From: Sulfuritalea sp. | GTDB taxonomy: Bacteria; Pseudomonadota; Gammaproteobacteria; Burkholderiales; Rhodocyclaceae | Direction: 5' to 3' | NCBI RefSeq assembly: GCF_017302275.1 | Contig: NZ_JAFLDR010000003.1 | Coordinates: forward strand, 1-64,000 | Length of the DNA: 64,000 nucleotides | Shown: in pieces, positions 9,727 to 20,362 of the stretch | How the letters are laid out: each line of letters begins with the position of its first letter | How positions within the stretch are numbered: the first letter of the stretch is position 1 | Notes under the pieces: generated by a model | Told to the model about the DNA's origin: nothing | The model's database searches: none | Seen by the model: the letters and a program-made list of their open reading frames with translations, nothing else | Position numbers and translations under genes: made by a program

Positions 9727-10446
9727 TTATTTCGAGTTAAGCAAGCAATGCAGCATGCCCTGCGCGGCGGGGTCCAGTTCGCCCTCGGCGTCCTGCGCGA
9801 GGAAGTGGCGACGGAAGGCGGCACGAGCCGCCGGTACATTGACCATGTCATAACCCAGGGCGCGCAGCCCCAGCAGCGCATCGAAGCCCTCCGGCGCAGT
9901 CGGCGGCGGCGCCTCGCACCAGAGGCCGAAGCCCGCTTGCGCCAGGCGGCGCCAGGGGAACAGACGGCTCGGATCGACCTTGCGCGTCGGCGCCACGTCG
10001 CCGTGGGCCAGCACGTTCTCGGCCGGAATCCGGTGGCGCTCGCGCAGCTCGCCGAGCAGCACCAGCAGCGCGGCGATCTGCGGCTCAGCGAAGGCTTCCT
10101 CGCCAGTGTTGTCGAGTTCGATGCCGATCGAGCCCGAGTTGAGGTCGGTCATGGAGCCCCAGCGCGAGTCGCCGGCGTGCCACGCACGCGCGGCTTCGTC
10201 GACCAGTTGCAGCACCGTCCCGTCACGGCCGATCAGGTAGTGGGCGCTTACCTTGCGCTGCCGATCGGTGAGCGTGGCGAGGGCCTTGGCGACGTTGTCG
10301 CTGGTGGTCTGGTGCAGGATGACGAAATTCGGCCGGCGCTGGTCGAAGTTGGGCGAAGGCACCCATTGGGCGCGGCCATCCGGCGGCAGCGGCGCGCACG
10401 CAGCCAGCGCGGCCAGCAGGAGCAGGGCGATCCCGCGCGGCATCAT
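9727..10446 (-). CDS. amiD: N-acetylmuramoyl-L-alanine amidase, AmiD-like lipoprotein
   Basis: The enzyme cleaves the bond between muramic acid and the stem peptide. The 239-residue precursor starts with a lipoprotein signal whose lipobox is LAAC, so it should be anchored to a membrane, most likely the outer membrane as in E. coli AmiD. The amidase_2 fold is shown by VILHQTTS (first Zn ligand His), SAHYLIGRDGTVLQLVDE, AWHAGDS, IGIELDN and the C-terminal AHGDVAPTRKVDPSRLFPW, which holds the second His and the Asp ligand. A helical C-terminal extension (about 45 residues) resembles a peptidoglycan-binding tail. Confidence 0.88.
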   Translation of the reverse strand: MMPRGIALLLLAALAACAPLPPDGRAQWVPSPNFDQRRPNFVILHQTTSDNVAKALATLTDRQRKVSAHYLIGRDGTVLQLVDEAARAWHAGDSRWGSMTDLNSGSIGIELDNTGEEAFAEPQIAALLVLLGELRERHRIPAENVLAHGDVAPTRKVDPSRLFPWRRLAQAGFGLWCEAPPPTAPEGFDALLGLRALGYDMVNVPAARAAFRRHFLAQDAEGELDPAAQGMLHCLLNSK

Positions 10447-10476
10447 CGATGGATGCGGGCGGAACGGGCGCGACCG

Positions 10477-10698
10477 TCAGATGACGATCGGCTTGGCCAG
10501 GCGCGCCCGGCTTTGCGCCTCGGACTTGTTCATCTCGGACACCTGGCGGCCGTAGGCCTCGCGCGCAGCCTGCCCCTGACGGGTCGCCTCGATGCTGCGG
10601 ATGCAGCGCCAGCGCTTGCCGGCCTTGGTTTCGATCTGGCGCATTTCCGTCTTCGGATGGTGCTGACGGCAGTGATAGCAGAAAGCAGTTTCGGACAT
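10477..10698 (-). CDS. Small Cys-rich protein, unknown function
   Basis: The 73-residue product begins MSETAFCYHCRQHHPK and has three Cys and two His in the first 35 residues (C7-Y-H-C10 ... H13-H14 ... C32), a spacing that could bind one zinc ion. The rest is basic and helical. The start at 10698 is chosen because the zinc-like motif begins there; a longer frame to 10797 has unlikely composition. It follows the amidase gene's promoter side on the same strand. No function can be assigned. Confidence 0.6.
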   Translation of the reverse strand: MSETAFCYHCRQHHPKTEMRQIETKAGKRWRCIRSIEATRQGQAAREAYGRQVSEMNKSEAQSRARLAKPIVI

Positions 10699-10812
10699 AC
10701 CGTGGAACTCATGCAGGAGGGAGACCGCAATTGTAGACCGAGTTGGCCCAATGATCCTATAGACTTCCCGCCCGCATTGTCCCTCTCCCTGCGTCAAGAC
10801 CCTTAGTCATAC

Positions 10813-11442
10813 GTGGATACTTCCCCGCAGATTCCGCCTGTCGTCGAATTGCCGCTCTACCAGGGCATCGACATCGCCGACGTGACGCTGGTCGATACGC
10901 CCGCGGCGGCGGCCGTTGCCTGCCGCGCATTGCTCGCCGAAACGGTGCTCGGCTTCGACACGGAAGCCAAGCCGACCTTCGCCAAGGGCGAGGTGTCCAC
11001 CGGGCCGCACCTGGTGCAGTTGGCCACCGAGCGCCGGGTTTACCTGTTTCCCGTCAATGCGGGACTGGACCGCGAGGGCCTGCGCGAAATCCTCGAATCG
11101 ACACGGATACTCAAGGTGGGATTCGGCCTCGGCAGCGACCTGGCGCAACTCAGCGCCCGGCTCGGCATCGAGGCAAAGGCCGTGCTCGACCTGTCGCGCG
11201 CGCTCCCCGGCGACACGCCGAAGCAGGCCATGGGCGCCAAGACCGCGGTCGCCCGTTACCTGGGCCGGCGCATGCGCAAATCCAAGCGCATCACCACGTC
11301 CAACTGGGCCCACCCGCGGCTCAACGAACGCCAGATGCTGTATGCCGCCGACGATGCGCAGGTCGCCCTTCGCGTCTATCACCTGGCCCTGGCCGCGGGC
11401 CACCTGGAACACATGCCTTCGAGCGCCACCCGCAAATCATGA
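10813..11442 (+). CDS. 3'-5' exonuclease domain protein (RNase D-like, DEDDy)
   Basis: The 209-residue protein is a stand-alone DEDD nuclease domain. ExoI motif is LGFDTEAKP (Asp and Glu ligands), ExoII is KVGFGLGSDLAQLS (Asp), and ExoIII is YAADDAQVAL (Tyr and Asp of the DEDDy type). It lacks the HRDC domains of RNase D, so the substrate (RNA or DNA end) is open. The likely start is GTG 10813. The last codons fall at the edge of repeat A copy 2. Confidence 0.85.
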   Translation: MDTSPQIPPVVELPLYQGIDIADVTLVDTPAAAAVACRALLAETVLGFDTEAKPTFAKGEVSTGPHLVQLATERRVYLFPVNAGLDREGLREILESTRILKVGFGLGSDLAQLSARLGIEAKAVLDLSRALPGDTPKQAMGAKTAVARYLGRRMRKSKRITTSNWAHPRLNERQMLYAADDAQVALRVYHLALAAGHLEHMPSSATRKS

Positions 11443-11540
11443 AACGTACACTTGCCTTGCCATAGGCGAGCAAACTCGGCCCGCCCCCCTTCCCCCCTCG
11501 CGGGGGGTTGCTGATCGGCTCGCTTCGCTCGATGTCACCG
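11434..11540 (+). repeat. Dispersed intergenic repeat A, copy 2
   Basis: Shares an extended layout with copy 4 (52308-52420): AAATCATGAA near the start, then GCAAACTCGGCCCGCCCCCC, the C/G-tract palindrome, and a GGCTCGCT-CGCTCGAT core ending TCACC. The copy begins over the last codons of the preceding exonuclease gene. Confidence 0.75.
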
Positions 11541-11588
11541 GTGACCCAATTCGCCGCGTCACAGTAGACCGCTTCCGACCGGCGGCAA

Positions 11589-12617
11589 TCAGCGCCGCAG
11601 AAGTCCGTTCCAGAAGGCCGCCAGTTCGACCATGCGGTTGGCGAAGCCCCATTCGTTGTCGAACCAGATCAACAGGTTCGCCAGTTGCCGGCCGCTCATG
11701 CGCGTCTGCGTCAGGTCGATGATGGCGGAATGCGGGTTGTGGTTGAAGTCGATCGAGGCGTGGGCCTCGCCGGTATGGGCAAGCTGGCCGGGGTGCCCCG
11801 CATCGACGGCGCGCCGCAGGCAGGCATTGATGTCCGTGACCGTGGCGGCGCGTGCCAGCGTCGCCACCAGGTCGATCGCCGAAACGTTGGCCACCGGTAC
11901 TCGGATCGACTTGGCCTCGACGCGGTCGGCCAGGTGCGGCAGCAGGCGCACCACGCCCCGGGCCAACCCGGTGGCGACGGGAATGATGGACTGCATGGCC
12001 GAGCGCGTGCGGCGCGGATCGGAATGGTGGTAGCCGTCGATCGGCGGTTGGTCGTTCATCACGGAATGCAGCGTGGTCATCATGGCGTGCTCGATGCCGA
12101 AGGCCTCATGGAGCATTTCCAGCACCGGGACCACGGCATTGGTGGTGCACGACGCCGCCGAAACGATGCGTTCGTCGCCGGCCAGCGACGCGTGGTTGCT
12201 GCCGAAGACGACGGTGCGATCGACATCGCCTGCACCATGGCCCGGATGCGCCAGCAGCAGGCGCGGGCAGCCGGCGGCGATGAAGGCTTCCAGCTCATGG
12301 CGATGCGAATAGCGGCCCGATGCCTCGACCATCAGGTCGACGCCCAGGCTGCGCCAATCCACCCCCTCCGGCGTCGGTGCGTGCGACACCGGAATGCACT
12401 GGCCGTCGATGCAGATATGCCCTCCCCGTTGTTCCACGCTGCCCGGAAAGCGGCCGTGGGTGGAATCGAAGCGGGTCAGGTACACCATGCTTTCGATGTC
12501 CGCCGGCTCGTTGATGGCGACGATGCAAAGTTGATCGCGCAGCGAGGACTCGCGCAGCGCGCGCAGAAAGCAGCGGCCGATACGGCCGTAGCCGTTGATG
12601 GCGATTCTCAGGGGCAT
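11589..12617 (-). CDS. epd: D-erythrose-4-phosphate dehydrogenase (GAPDH family)
   Basis: This NAD-dependent enzyme oxidises erythrose 4-phosphate to 4-phosphoerythronate for pyridoxal phosphate synthesis. Seen are the Rossmann start IAINGYGRIGRCFLRAL, the catalytic Cys in SAASCTTNAVVPV, HSVMNDQ, and the C-terminal IDFNHNPHSAIIDLTQTRMSG with DNEWGFANRM. The HSxMxDQ and DFNHxPHSAI blocks match E. coli Epd better than glycolytic GapA. A phosphorylating GAPDH remains possible. The ATG at 12617 is preferred over a TTG nine bases earlier. It is read in the same direction as icd, 64 bp downstream of it. Confidence 0.75.
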   Translation of the reverse strand: MPLRIAINGYGRIGRCFLRALRESSLRDQLCIVAINEPADIESMVYLTRFDSTHGRFPGSVEQRGGHICIDGQCIPVSHAPTPEGVDWRSLGVDLMVEASGRYSHRHELEAFIAAGCPRLLLAHPGHGAGDVDRTVVFGSNHASLAGDERIVSAASCTTNAVVPVLEMLHEAFGIEHAMMTTLHSVMNDQPPIDGYHHSDPRRTRSAMQSIIPVATGLARGVVRLLPHLADRVEAKSIRVPVANVSAIDLVATLARAATVTDINACLRRAVDAGHPGQLAHTGEAHASIDFNHNPHSAIIDLTQTRMSGRQLANLLIWFDNEWGFANRMVELAAFWNGLLRR

Positions 12618-12681
12618 GGAGGACAACTGTCGGAGGTGAAAATGCGGATCCGCCGTCGTGGCGGATCCGCTTGCTGCACGA

Positions 12682-14919
<2,238 letters not shown>

Positions 14920-15090
14920 TCTTTTTTTCCCCTTGCCTTTGTGTGTTGAAAGTATCTGTTTATGCGCTCATTAGCGCCATTATGAATCCTTCCGGCGATT
15001 TCAAGAACTCCCTTTCGATCCGATTTGCTGCGCCGGACACGGCCACGGGGCAGCGACGCATTGCCCGCGGGGCGGAAGGAGCGGCGGCTC

Positions 15091-15116
15091 AAAAGTCGGC
15101 GCCGGTGACACGGCGC
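15091..15116 (-). repeat. Dispersed short repeat B, copy 1
   Basis: Reverse-strand copy of a roughly 24-base element, consensus CGCCGT(4 nt)CCRGCGCCGACTYT. Other copies are at 26803, 30487, 33859, 34729, 37672 and 44125. Confidence 0.6.
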
Positions 15117-15130
15117 GGAAAGTTCCTACA

Positions 15131-15868
15131 ATGACGCGGATTTCATCCCAGCCTTCAATCATGGCCGCTTCCCCGTTCCGCGCCGGTGCCCGCGAGGGCT
15201 TCCTCGGCTTCCTGCCCCTTTCGGTGGGCCTGATCCCCTGGGCCATGGTCACCGGCATGGCCATGATCAGCACCGGCCTGACGCCGCTGCAGGCGATGGG
15301 CATGAACGTGATCGTGTTCGCCGGCACCGCGCAGCTCGGCACCCTGCCGCTGATCGCCATCGGCGCGCCGCTGTGGCTGATGGTGGCGACGGCGCTGGCG
15401 CTCAACCTGCGTTTCGTGATCTTCAGCGCCGCCATCGCCGAAGGCTTTCGCGGCGCCGACTCGCCGACGCGCTGGTTCTGCGGCCATCTGCTGACCGACG
15501 GCGTGTTCGCCCATTGCGTGGAGAAGATGCTCAAGGTTGACGATGCGCGCTGGCGCCTGGGCTACTTCCTCGCGCCCTCGCTGTGGTCCTGGCTGCTGTG
15601 GCAGGCCTCCACAATGGTCGGCGTGTTTGCGGCGGGTTCGATCCCGAAGCACTGGTCGCTCGAATTCATGGCCAGCATCGCCCTGCTGGTGCTGCTGGTC
15701 CCGATGGCCAGGCAGCGCCCGATGCTGGTCGCGGCGATGGTCGGCGGCGCCACCTCGGTGATCCTGCGCGGCATGCCGCTGCGCCTCGGCCTGATCGTCG
15801 GCATCGTCGCCGGAATCGGCGCCGGCTTCGCCGCCGAGCACTGGCATGGCAGAAAGGAAGTGCCATGA
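15131..15868 (+). CDS. azlC: AzlC family branched-chain amino acid exporter, large subunit
   Basis: AzlC with AzlD forms an inner-membrane exporter; the E. coli pair YgaZ/YgaH exports valine. The 245-residue protein has about seven hydrophobic helices and the family start FRAGAREGFLGFLPLSVGLIPWAMVTG. It is followed closely by the azlD gene on the same strand (44 bp gap). The substrate is inferred from family only. Translation could also start at an internal ATG at 15161, which gives a more typical N-terminus. Confidence 0.92.
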   Translation: MTRISSQPSIMAASPFRAGAREGFLGFLPLSVGLIPWAMVTGMAMISTGLTPLQAMGMNVIVFAGTAQLGTLPLIAIGAPLWLMVATALALNLRFVIFSAAIAEGFRGADSPTRWFCGHLLTDGVFAHCVEKMLKVDDARWRLGYFLAPSLWSWLLWQASTMVGVFAAGSIPKHWSLEFMASIALLVLLVPMARQRPMLVAAMVGGATSVILRGMPLRLGLIVGIVAGIGAGFAAEHWHGRKEVP

Positions 15869-15911
15869 GCGCTCCCCGCGGTCGGGCCGGGGCTGGGGGG
15901 AGGGCAGTCCG

Positions 15912-16229
15912 ATGAGCGACGAAGCGACGCTGTGGCTCGCCTTCATCCTGATCGGCCTGGCGACCACGCTGCCGCGCGCCAGCTTCATCGTGCTCGGCAG
16001 CCGCGTCAGCCTGCCGCCGGTGGTCCAACGCGCCCTGCGCTACGCCCCGGCCGCCGCGCTGGCGGCCATCGTGGCGCCCGACGTGCTGGTGGTCACCGGC
16101 GATTTCGTGCCGCTCAATCCCAAGCTCGCCGGCATCATCGCCGCGGTCGCCGCCGCCGTGCTGTGGCGCAATCCCTGGCTGCCCTTCATCGCCGGCATGG
16201 CGGTGCTGCTCGGGTTGCGGGCGGTCTGA
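15912..16229 (+). CDS. azlD: AzlD domain protein, small subunit of branched-chain amino acid exporter
   Basis: The 105-residue protein has four hydrophobic helices and the AzlD signature TLPRASFIVLGSR ... RALRYAPAAALAAIVAPDVL. It is the normal partner of AzlC. The start at 15912 (MSDEATLW) gives the usual length; an ATG at 15846 inside azlC would add a basic, non-conserved leader. Confidence 0.92.
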   Translation: MSDEATLWLAFILIGLATTLPRASFIVLGSRVSLPPVVQRALRYAPAAALAAIVAPDVLVVTGDFVPLNPKLAGIIAAVAAAVLWRNPWLPFIAGMAVLLGLRAV

Positions 16230-16235
16230 GGTCCG

Positions 16236-16460
16236 TCAGGCCCCTTCGCGCTCGGCCAGCCGGCGCAACGCCAGCGGAAACGCGCCGGTCAGGAAGCTGG
16301 CGACCGCCGAGACGATCAGCGCCCAGCCCGCCATGTCGTCGCCGAACAGCGGATGCACGCCGCGCAGCAACCCCGCCAGCGCGGCGCCGCCGGCAAGCAG
16401 CAGCACGGCGCCCAGCGCCGCGAAGAAGACGAAAGTCCAAGGCCAATGGTGCGGTTTCAT
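16236..16460 (-). CDS. Small two-helix membrane protein, unknown
   Basis: The 74-residue protein has two clear transmembrane segments (about 8-30 and 43-65) separated by a short loop HPLFGDDMAG. It converges with azlD (6 bp apart) and lies directly downstream of xerC on the same strand (31 bp). I do not recognise a family. Confidence 0.65.
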   Translation of the reverse strand: MKPHHWPWTFVFFAALGAVLLLAGGAALAGLLRGVHPLFGDDMAGWALIVSAVASFLTGAFPLALRRLAEREGA

Positions 16461-16491
16461 GGCTGCCCCCGCCTCGTCCAGTTACCCACGC

Positions 16492-17388
16492 TCACTTGTT
16501 CTTCGCCCGCGGGTGGGCGCTGTCGTATACCTTCGCCAGGTGCTGAAAGTCGAGGTGGGTATAGATCTGCGTCGCGGCGATGCTGGCGTGGCCGAGCATT
16601 TCCTGCACCGCGCGCAGGTCGCCGGAGGATTGCAGCACGTGCGAGGCGAAGGAGTGGCGCAGCATGTGCGGATGCACGTGCACGCCGACTCCCTGGCGCT
16701 GCGCCCATTGCGCCAAGCGGTACTCGATCTGGCGCGGCATCAGGCGCGTGCCGTGGCGGCCGAGGAAGAGCGCGACGCTGCCTTCCACGGCGAAGCGAGG
16801 ACGCAGCTCGAGCCAGGCGCGCAGCGCGGTCTGCGCCTTGTCGCCGACCGGCACCGTGCGCGTCTTGCGCCGCTTGCCGGTGACCGTGACTTCGCCGGCA
16901 TCGAGGTCCAGCCCGCCGGGCCAGTCGAGGCTCACCAGTTCCGCCAGGCGCAGGCCAGAAGAGTAGAACAGTTCGAACATCGCCGCGTCGCGCACCAGCA
17001 GCGGATCGTTCTCCTCGGTGGTCACCGGCACGTCGAGCAGGGCGGCGGCCTGGTCGATGCCGAGCGCCTTGGGCAGGCCGCGCGCGCGCTTCGGTGCGCG
17101 CAGGCCGTCGGCGGGATTGAGTTCGATCGCGCCGCGCCGCGCGAGCCAGGCGTAGTAGCTGCGCCAGGCCGACAGGGTGCGGGCGATGGAGCGCGGCGCC
17201 AGGTCCTGCGCGTGCAAAGCCATCAGGCCGCGCCGCAGTTGCGGCGGCTTGAGCGCGACCGGGTCGCCGTCGGCCGCCAGCGCCGCGAGGCGGACCAGGT
17301 CGCGGCGATAGGCCGCCACGGTGTGCGGGCTGGCCTGCCGCTGGACGCTCAGGTCGGCGAGGAAGGCCTCGACCGAAGCGTCCGCCAT
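16492..17388 (-). CDS. xerC: Tyrosine recombinase XerC
   Basis: XerC acts with XerD at dif to resolve chromosome dimers. The 298-residue length is standard. The N-terminal SAM-like domain covers residues 1-85. Catalytic residues are visible: Arg in YSSGLRLAEL, Lys in GKRRKTR, His and Arg in HPHMLRHSFASH, His in LGHASIAATQIY, and the nucleophile Tyr in IYTHLD. The gene follows DUF484 with a single base between stop and start, and dapF lies upstream, the canonical proteobacterial order dapF-DUF484-xerC. Confidence 0.96.
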   Translation of the reverse strand: MADASVEAFLADLSVQRQASPHTVAAYRRDLVRLAALAADGDPVALKPPQLRRGLMALHAQDLAPRSIARTLSAWRSYYAWLARRGAIELNPADGLRAPKRARGLPKALGIDQAAALLDVPVTTEENDPLLVRDAAMFELFYSSGLRLAELVSLDWPGGLDLDAGEVTVTGKRRKTRTVPVGDKAQTALRAWLELRPRFAVEGSVALFLGRHGTRLMPRQIEYRLAQWAQRQGVGVHVHPHMLRHSFASHVLQSSGDLRAVQEMLGHASIAATQIYTHLDFQHLAKVYDSAHPRAKNK

Positions 17389-17389
17389 G

Positions 17390-18040
17390 TCACGCGGCGA
17401 CGCGCAGCAGTGCCGCCGCGGCCAAGTCGCCGATCCGTTCGAGGTAGAGGGTGCCCAGTTCGGGGTAGAAGCGATGCGGTTCCTCGCTCGCCATCACCAG
17501 CAGGCCGAAGCAGATGCCGTCGGCCTCGCGCAGCGGCACCTGGGCCATCGAGCGCAGGTACGCCGCGGCCTCGCCGAACCAGAGCGCCGATTCCTGGCCG
17601 GCGACGCTGCCGCAGTAGGGGCGATGCAGGCCGGAGGCAAAAGCCTTGACGGAATCGGCCACGGCCTCGAATTCGCGGACCTCGCCCTGTCCGGCGCCCC
17701 ACAGGCGTACCGTCACATGGGGCACGGCGAAGGCACCGCCGAGGTGCGAATACAGGGCGCGCAGCGCGCCGGCCTGGTCGGTCGCGGCGATCAGCGCCAC
17801 GGCGAGGCCGTGCACCTTGTCGGAGATCGAATCGTTCTCCTCGCCGAAGCCGATCAGTTCGACCAGCTTGGCTTCCAGTGAGCGCACCTTGTCGCGCAGG
17901 TTGAACAGCTGCTTTTCGGTGATCGAGATGGCGCGGCCGCTGTGCGGGTCGGGCAGCGTGACCAGGGTCAGCATCTCGGCATACTGGTCGAAGAACTCCG
18001 GATGATCGTGCAGGTAGCGGGCGACGTCTTCTGATTTCAT
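17390..18040 (-). CDS. DUF484 family protein
   Basis: The 216-residue protein belongs to DUF484 (YigA type), a GAF-like fold of unknown role that is nearly always encoded between dapF and xerC. The hallmark start VARYLHDHPEFFDQYAEML and the following SITEKQLFNLRDKVRSLEAKL coiled coil are present, then a GAF-like domain (about 85-215). It is spaced 10 bp from dapF and 1 bp from xerC, consistent with one operon. Confidence 0.92.
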   Translation of the reverse strand: MKSEDVARYLHDHPEFFDQYAEMLTLVTLPDPHSGRAISITEKQLFNLRDKVRSLEAKLVELIGFGEENDSISDKVHGLAVALIAATDQAGALRALYSHLGGAFAVPHVTVRLWGAGQGEVREFEAVADSVKAFASGLHRPYCGSVAGQESALWFGEAAAYLRSMAQVPLREADGICFGLLVMASEEPHRFYPELGTLYLERIGDLAAAALLRVAA

Positions 18041-18050
18041 GTCATGGCTT

Positions 18051-18905
18051 TCACAGGTTGTGCGGCAATTCGATTTCGGCGCTGAATACGGTGGCGGCGG
18101 GGCCGGTCATCAGCACCGGCTCGTATTGGCCACCACGTTCGCCGGCCCAGGCGATGGAGAGATCGCCGCCGCGCGTGGTGACGCGCACCGGCGAATCGAG
18201 CATGCCGCGGCGGATGCCGGCCACCACGGCGGCGCAGGCGCCGGTGCCGCAGGCGAGGGTCTCGCCCGCGCCGCGCTCGTACACGCGCAGGCGGATCGCG
18301 TGGCGGTCGACCACCTGCATGAACCCGGCATTGACCCGGCGCGGGAAGCGCGGGTGGGCTTCGATCAGCGGGCCGGTTGCGGCGACCGGCGCGGCATCGA
18401 CGTCGGCCACCACCTGCACGGCGTGCGGGTTGCCCATCGAGACGACGCTGATGTCCACCTGCGTAGCGGCGAAGTCGAGCGGCTGCACCACGGCATCGCT
18501 GTCACTCTGGAATGGAATCTCCGCCGGTGAAAAGCGTGGCGCGCCCATGTCCACCGTGACCTGGCCGTCGGCCTCCAGCTTCGGCACGATGATTCCGCAA
18601 CGGGTCTCGACGCGGATTTCGCGCGCGGTCGCCAGGCCCTGCTCATGCACGAAGCGCACGAAGCAGCGCGCGCCGTTGCCGCACTGCTCGACCTCGCCGC
18701 CGTCGGCATTGAAGATGCGGTAGCGGAAATCGACGCCGGGCGTGGTCGGCTTCTCGACCACCAGCAACTGGTCGCAACCGACGCCGAAATGGCGGTCGGC
18801 CAGCCAGCGCGCCTGGGCCGGCGTCGGCACGAAAGCCTGGTTGATGGCGTCGAGCACGACGAAATCGTTGCCGAGACCGTGCATTTTGGTGAAGCGGATT
18901 TTCAT
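18051..18905 (-). CDS. dapF: Diaminopimelate epimerase
   Basis: DapF interconverts LL- and meso-diaminopimelate for lysine and peptidoglycan synthesis. The 284-residue protein begins [20 protein letters not shown]. The two catalytic Cys lie in EQCGNGARC and in [11 protein letters not shown]. It heads the dapF-DUF484-xerC operon. Upstream lies a copy of repeat A and then an LpxL-type acyltransferase gene on the same strand. Confidence 0.97.
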   Translation of the reverse strand: MKIRFTKMHGLGNDFVVLDAINQAFVPTPAQARWLADRHFGVGCDQLLVVEKPTTPGVDFRYRIFNADGGEVEQCGNGARCFVRFVHEQGLATAREIRVETRCGIIVPKLEADGQVTVDMGAPRFSPAEIPFQSDSDAVVQPLDFAATQVDISVVSMGNPHAVQVVADVDAAPVAATGPLIEAHPRFPRRVNAGFMQVVDRHAIRLRVYERGAGETLACGTGACAAVVAGIRRGMLDSPVRVTTRGGDLSIAWAGERGGQYEPVLMTGPAATVFSAEIELPHNL

Positions 18906-18937
18906 TGACTTGAAATAGTTTGGTGGTCAGGAAGGGT

Positions 18938-19003
18938 CAAATATCGAGCGTAGCGAGCAAAACAATAGCCTCCCCGCGAGGGGAGGACAGGAGGGGTGGG
19001 CCT
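18938..19003 (-). repeat. Dispersed intergenic repeat A, copy 3 (inverted)
   Basis: Read on the minus strand, it has a C-rich start, a CCCC-CGCGGGG palindrome (CCTCCCCGCGAGGGGAGG on the plus strand) and GCTCGCTACGCTCGAT, matching copies 1, 2 and 4. It fills much of the 200-bp gap upstream of dapF. I see no gene in 18906-19106. Confidence 0.7.
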
Positions 19004-19106
19004 TCAATTCGCCTTTCGTATCCTCTTCGAGGCCTCGACGCCACTCCCTTGAAAATACGTTGAGGATACGCCGTGCGGTCAGCACCGACTTCCGGCAATT
19101 GAGGGG

Positions 19107-20030
19107 TCAATAAAGCCCTTTTTCGCCCGGCGGCCGGGTTTTGAAGCGCTTGTGCAGCCAGTAGTACTGCTCCGGCGACTGCAGGGCTTCCGCCTCGATG
19201 AAGGCATTCAGGCGCCGCGCGTCGGCGCCGTCGTCGCTGCCGGGGAAATCCGTCCACGGCGCGCCGAGGCGCGCCACATAGGCGCCCTGCTCCATGCGCG
19301 TGACGAGCGGGATCACTGTCGCCCCGGTCAGCCTGGCCAGCCGCGAGAGGCCGGTGATGGTGGCGGTCGGCACGCCGAAGAAGGGCACGAAGATGGATTC
19401 CTTCGGGCCGTAATCCATGTCCGGCGAGTAGTGGAAGAAACGGCCGCCCTTCATCGCCTTGAGCGCCTTGCGCGTGCCCTCCTGGCGCGACGCCAGTTCG
19501 CAGTTGCCGAAACGCAGGCGGCCGCCGTTCATCGCCGCTTCGAACACGTGGTTCTTCTGGTGGGTGTAGATCGCCACCAGGCCGTGCTCCAGCGCCAGCC
19601 GGATCCAGCCGGCGTCGATGCCGACGAAATGCGGCACCAGCAGGATCACCGGCTTGTCGCGACAGGCGGCGAGCTGTTCGCCGCCTTCGAGGCGCACCAG
19701 GCGCCGGATGCGTTCGGGCGAGGCCCACCACCACAGCCCGAGCTCGACGATGCTGCGGCCGAAGGCGGCGAAGTGCCGTCGCGCCAGCGCCGACTTTTCG
19801 GCCGGCGACAGATGCGGAAAGCACAGGCCGAGGTTGGTCTGCGTGACATGGCGCCGTTCGCCCACCAGCAGGTAGAGCAACCAGCCAACGCCGCGCCCGA
19901 CCGCCGCCAGGAGCGGCAGCGGCAGCCAGTGCAGCAGCCACATCAGCGCCAGTATCAGTCGCGTCAAGGCAGGGCGGCCGAAGCGGCGGGGAGACGGTTG
20001 GATTGCGCGAACATCTGGAGTTCCGAGCAT
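19107..20030 (-). CDS. lpxL: LpxL/HtrB-type lysophospholipid (lipid A late) acyltransferase
   Basis: Family members add a secondary acyl chain to Kdo2-lipid IVA at the inner membrane. The 307-residue protein has one N-terminal hydrophobic helix (about 25-55), the catalytic HX4D motif in VPHFVGIDAG, and FFHYSPDMDYGPKESIFVPFFG. A second family member lies at 52442-53290 on the same strand. In many betaproteobacteria the two are adjacent upstream of dapF. The start could also be an internal ATG before WLLHWLPL, which would remove a basic 29-residue leader. Confidence 0.9.
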   Translation of the reverse strand: MLGTPDVRAIQPSPRRFGRPALTRLILALMWLLHWLPLPLLAAVGRGVGWLLYLLVGERRHVTQTNLGLCFPHLSPAEKSALARRHFAAFGRSIVELGLWWWASPERIRRLVRLEGGEQLAACRDKPVILLVPHFVGIDAGWIRLALEHGLVAIYTHQKNHVFEAAMNGGRLRFGNCELASRQEGTRKALKAMKGGRFFHYSPDMDYGPKESIFVPFFGVPTATITGLSRLARLTGATVIPLVTRMEQGAYVARLGAPWTDFPGSDDGADARRLNAFIEAEALQSPEQYYWLHKRFKTRPPGEKGLY

Positions 20031-20362
20031 CAGAAACCCGAATTATCCCGCCAGTCGGCGCCGACTCGGTGAATTTCCCCGCCAGCCTTGCGAGAACCCG
20101 ACCGGCGAAGCGCGCTTCTACTGACGGTCCGCAATGGCCATCCGCCTCGACATCCGCCAAAACCTTTCGACCGGAAAGGTTGTGTCGCTTATTGGCACGT
20201 TGCGTGCCATTTCGTTTCATTTGTCCATTGGCCAGCCGATTCTTCTTGCCACGACAGTTCAAACCTCGTGATAGTTCGGCCTCGTGTTTTGAAACATAAC
20301 GTTCCATATTCGGGGGGGTTGCGCGGAATGAATGGACGAACCGGCAAGGGGGCAGGCCGCGG
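20031..20362. promoter_or_regulatory. Regulatory gap between lpxL1 and the GMC/TRAP operon
   Basis: This 332-bp gap holds no convincing gene. It has several small inverted repeats: AACCTTTC-GACCG-GAAAGGTT near 20161-20181, GGCAC-GTTGC-GTGCC near 20197-20211, and TGTTTTGAAACA at 20285-20296. The last resembles the IclR-type palindrome at 39609-39624 upstream of xsc. It may carry the divergent promoters of the acyltransferase and the dehydrogenase. Confidence 0.4.
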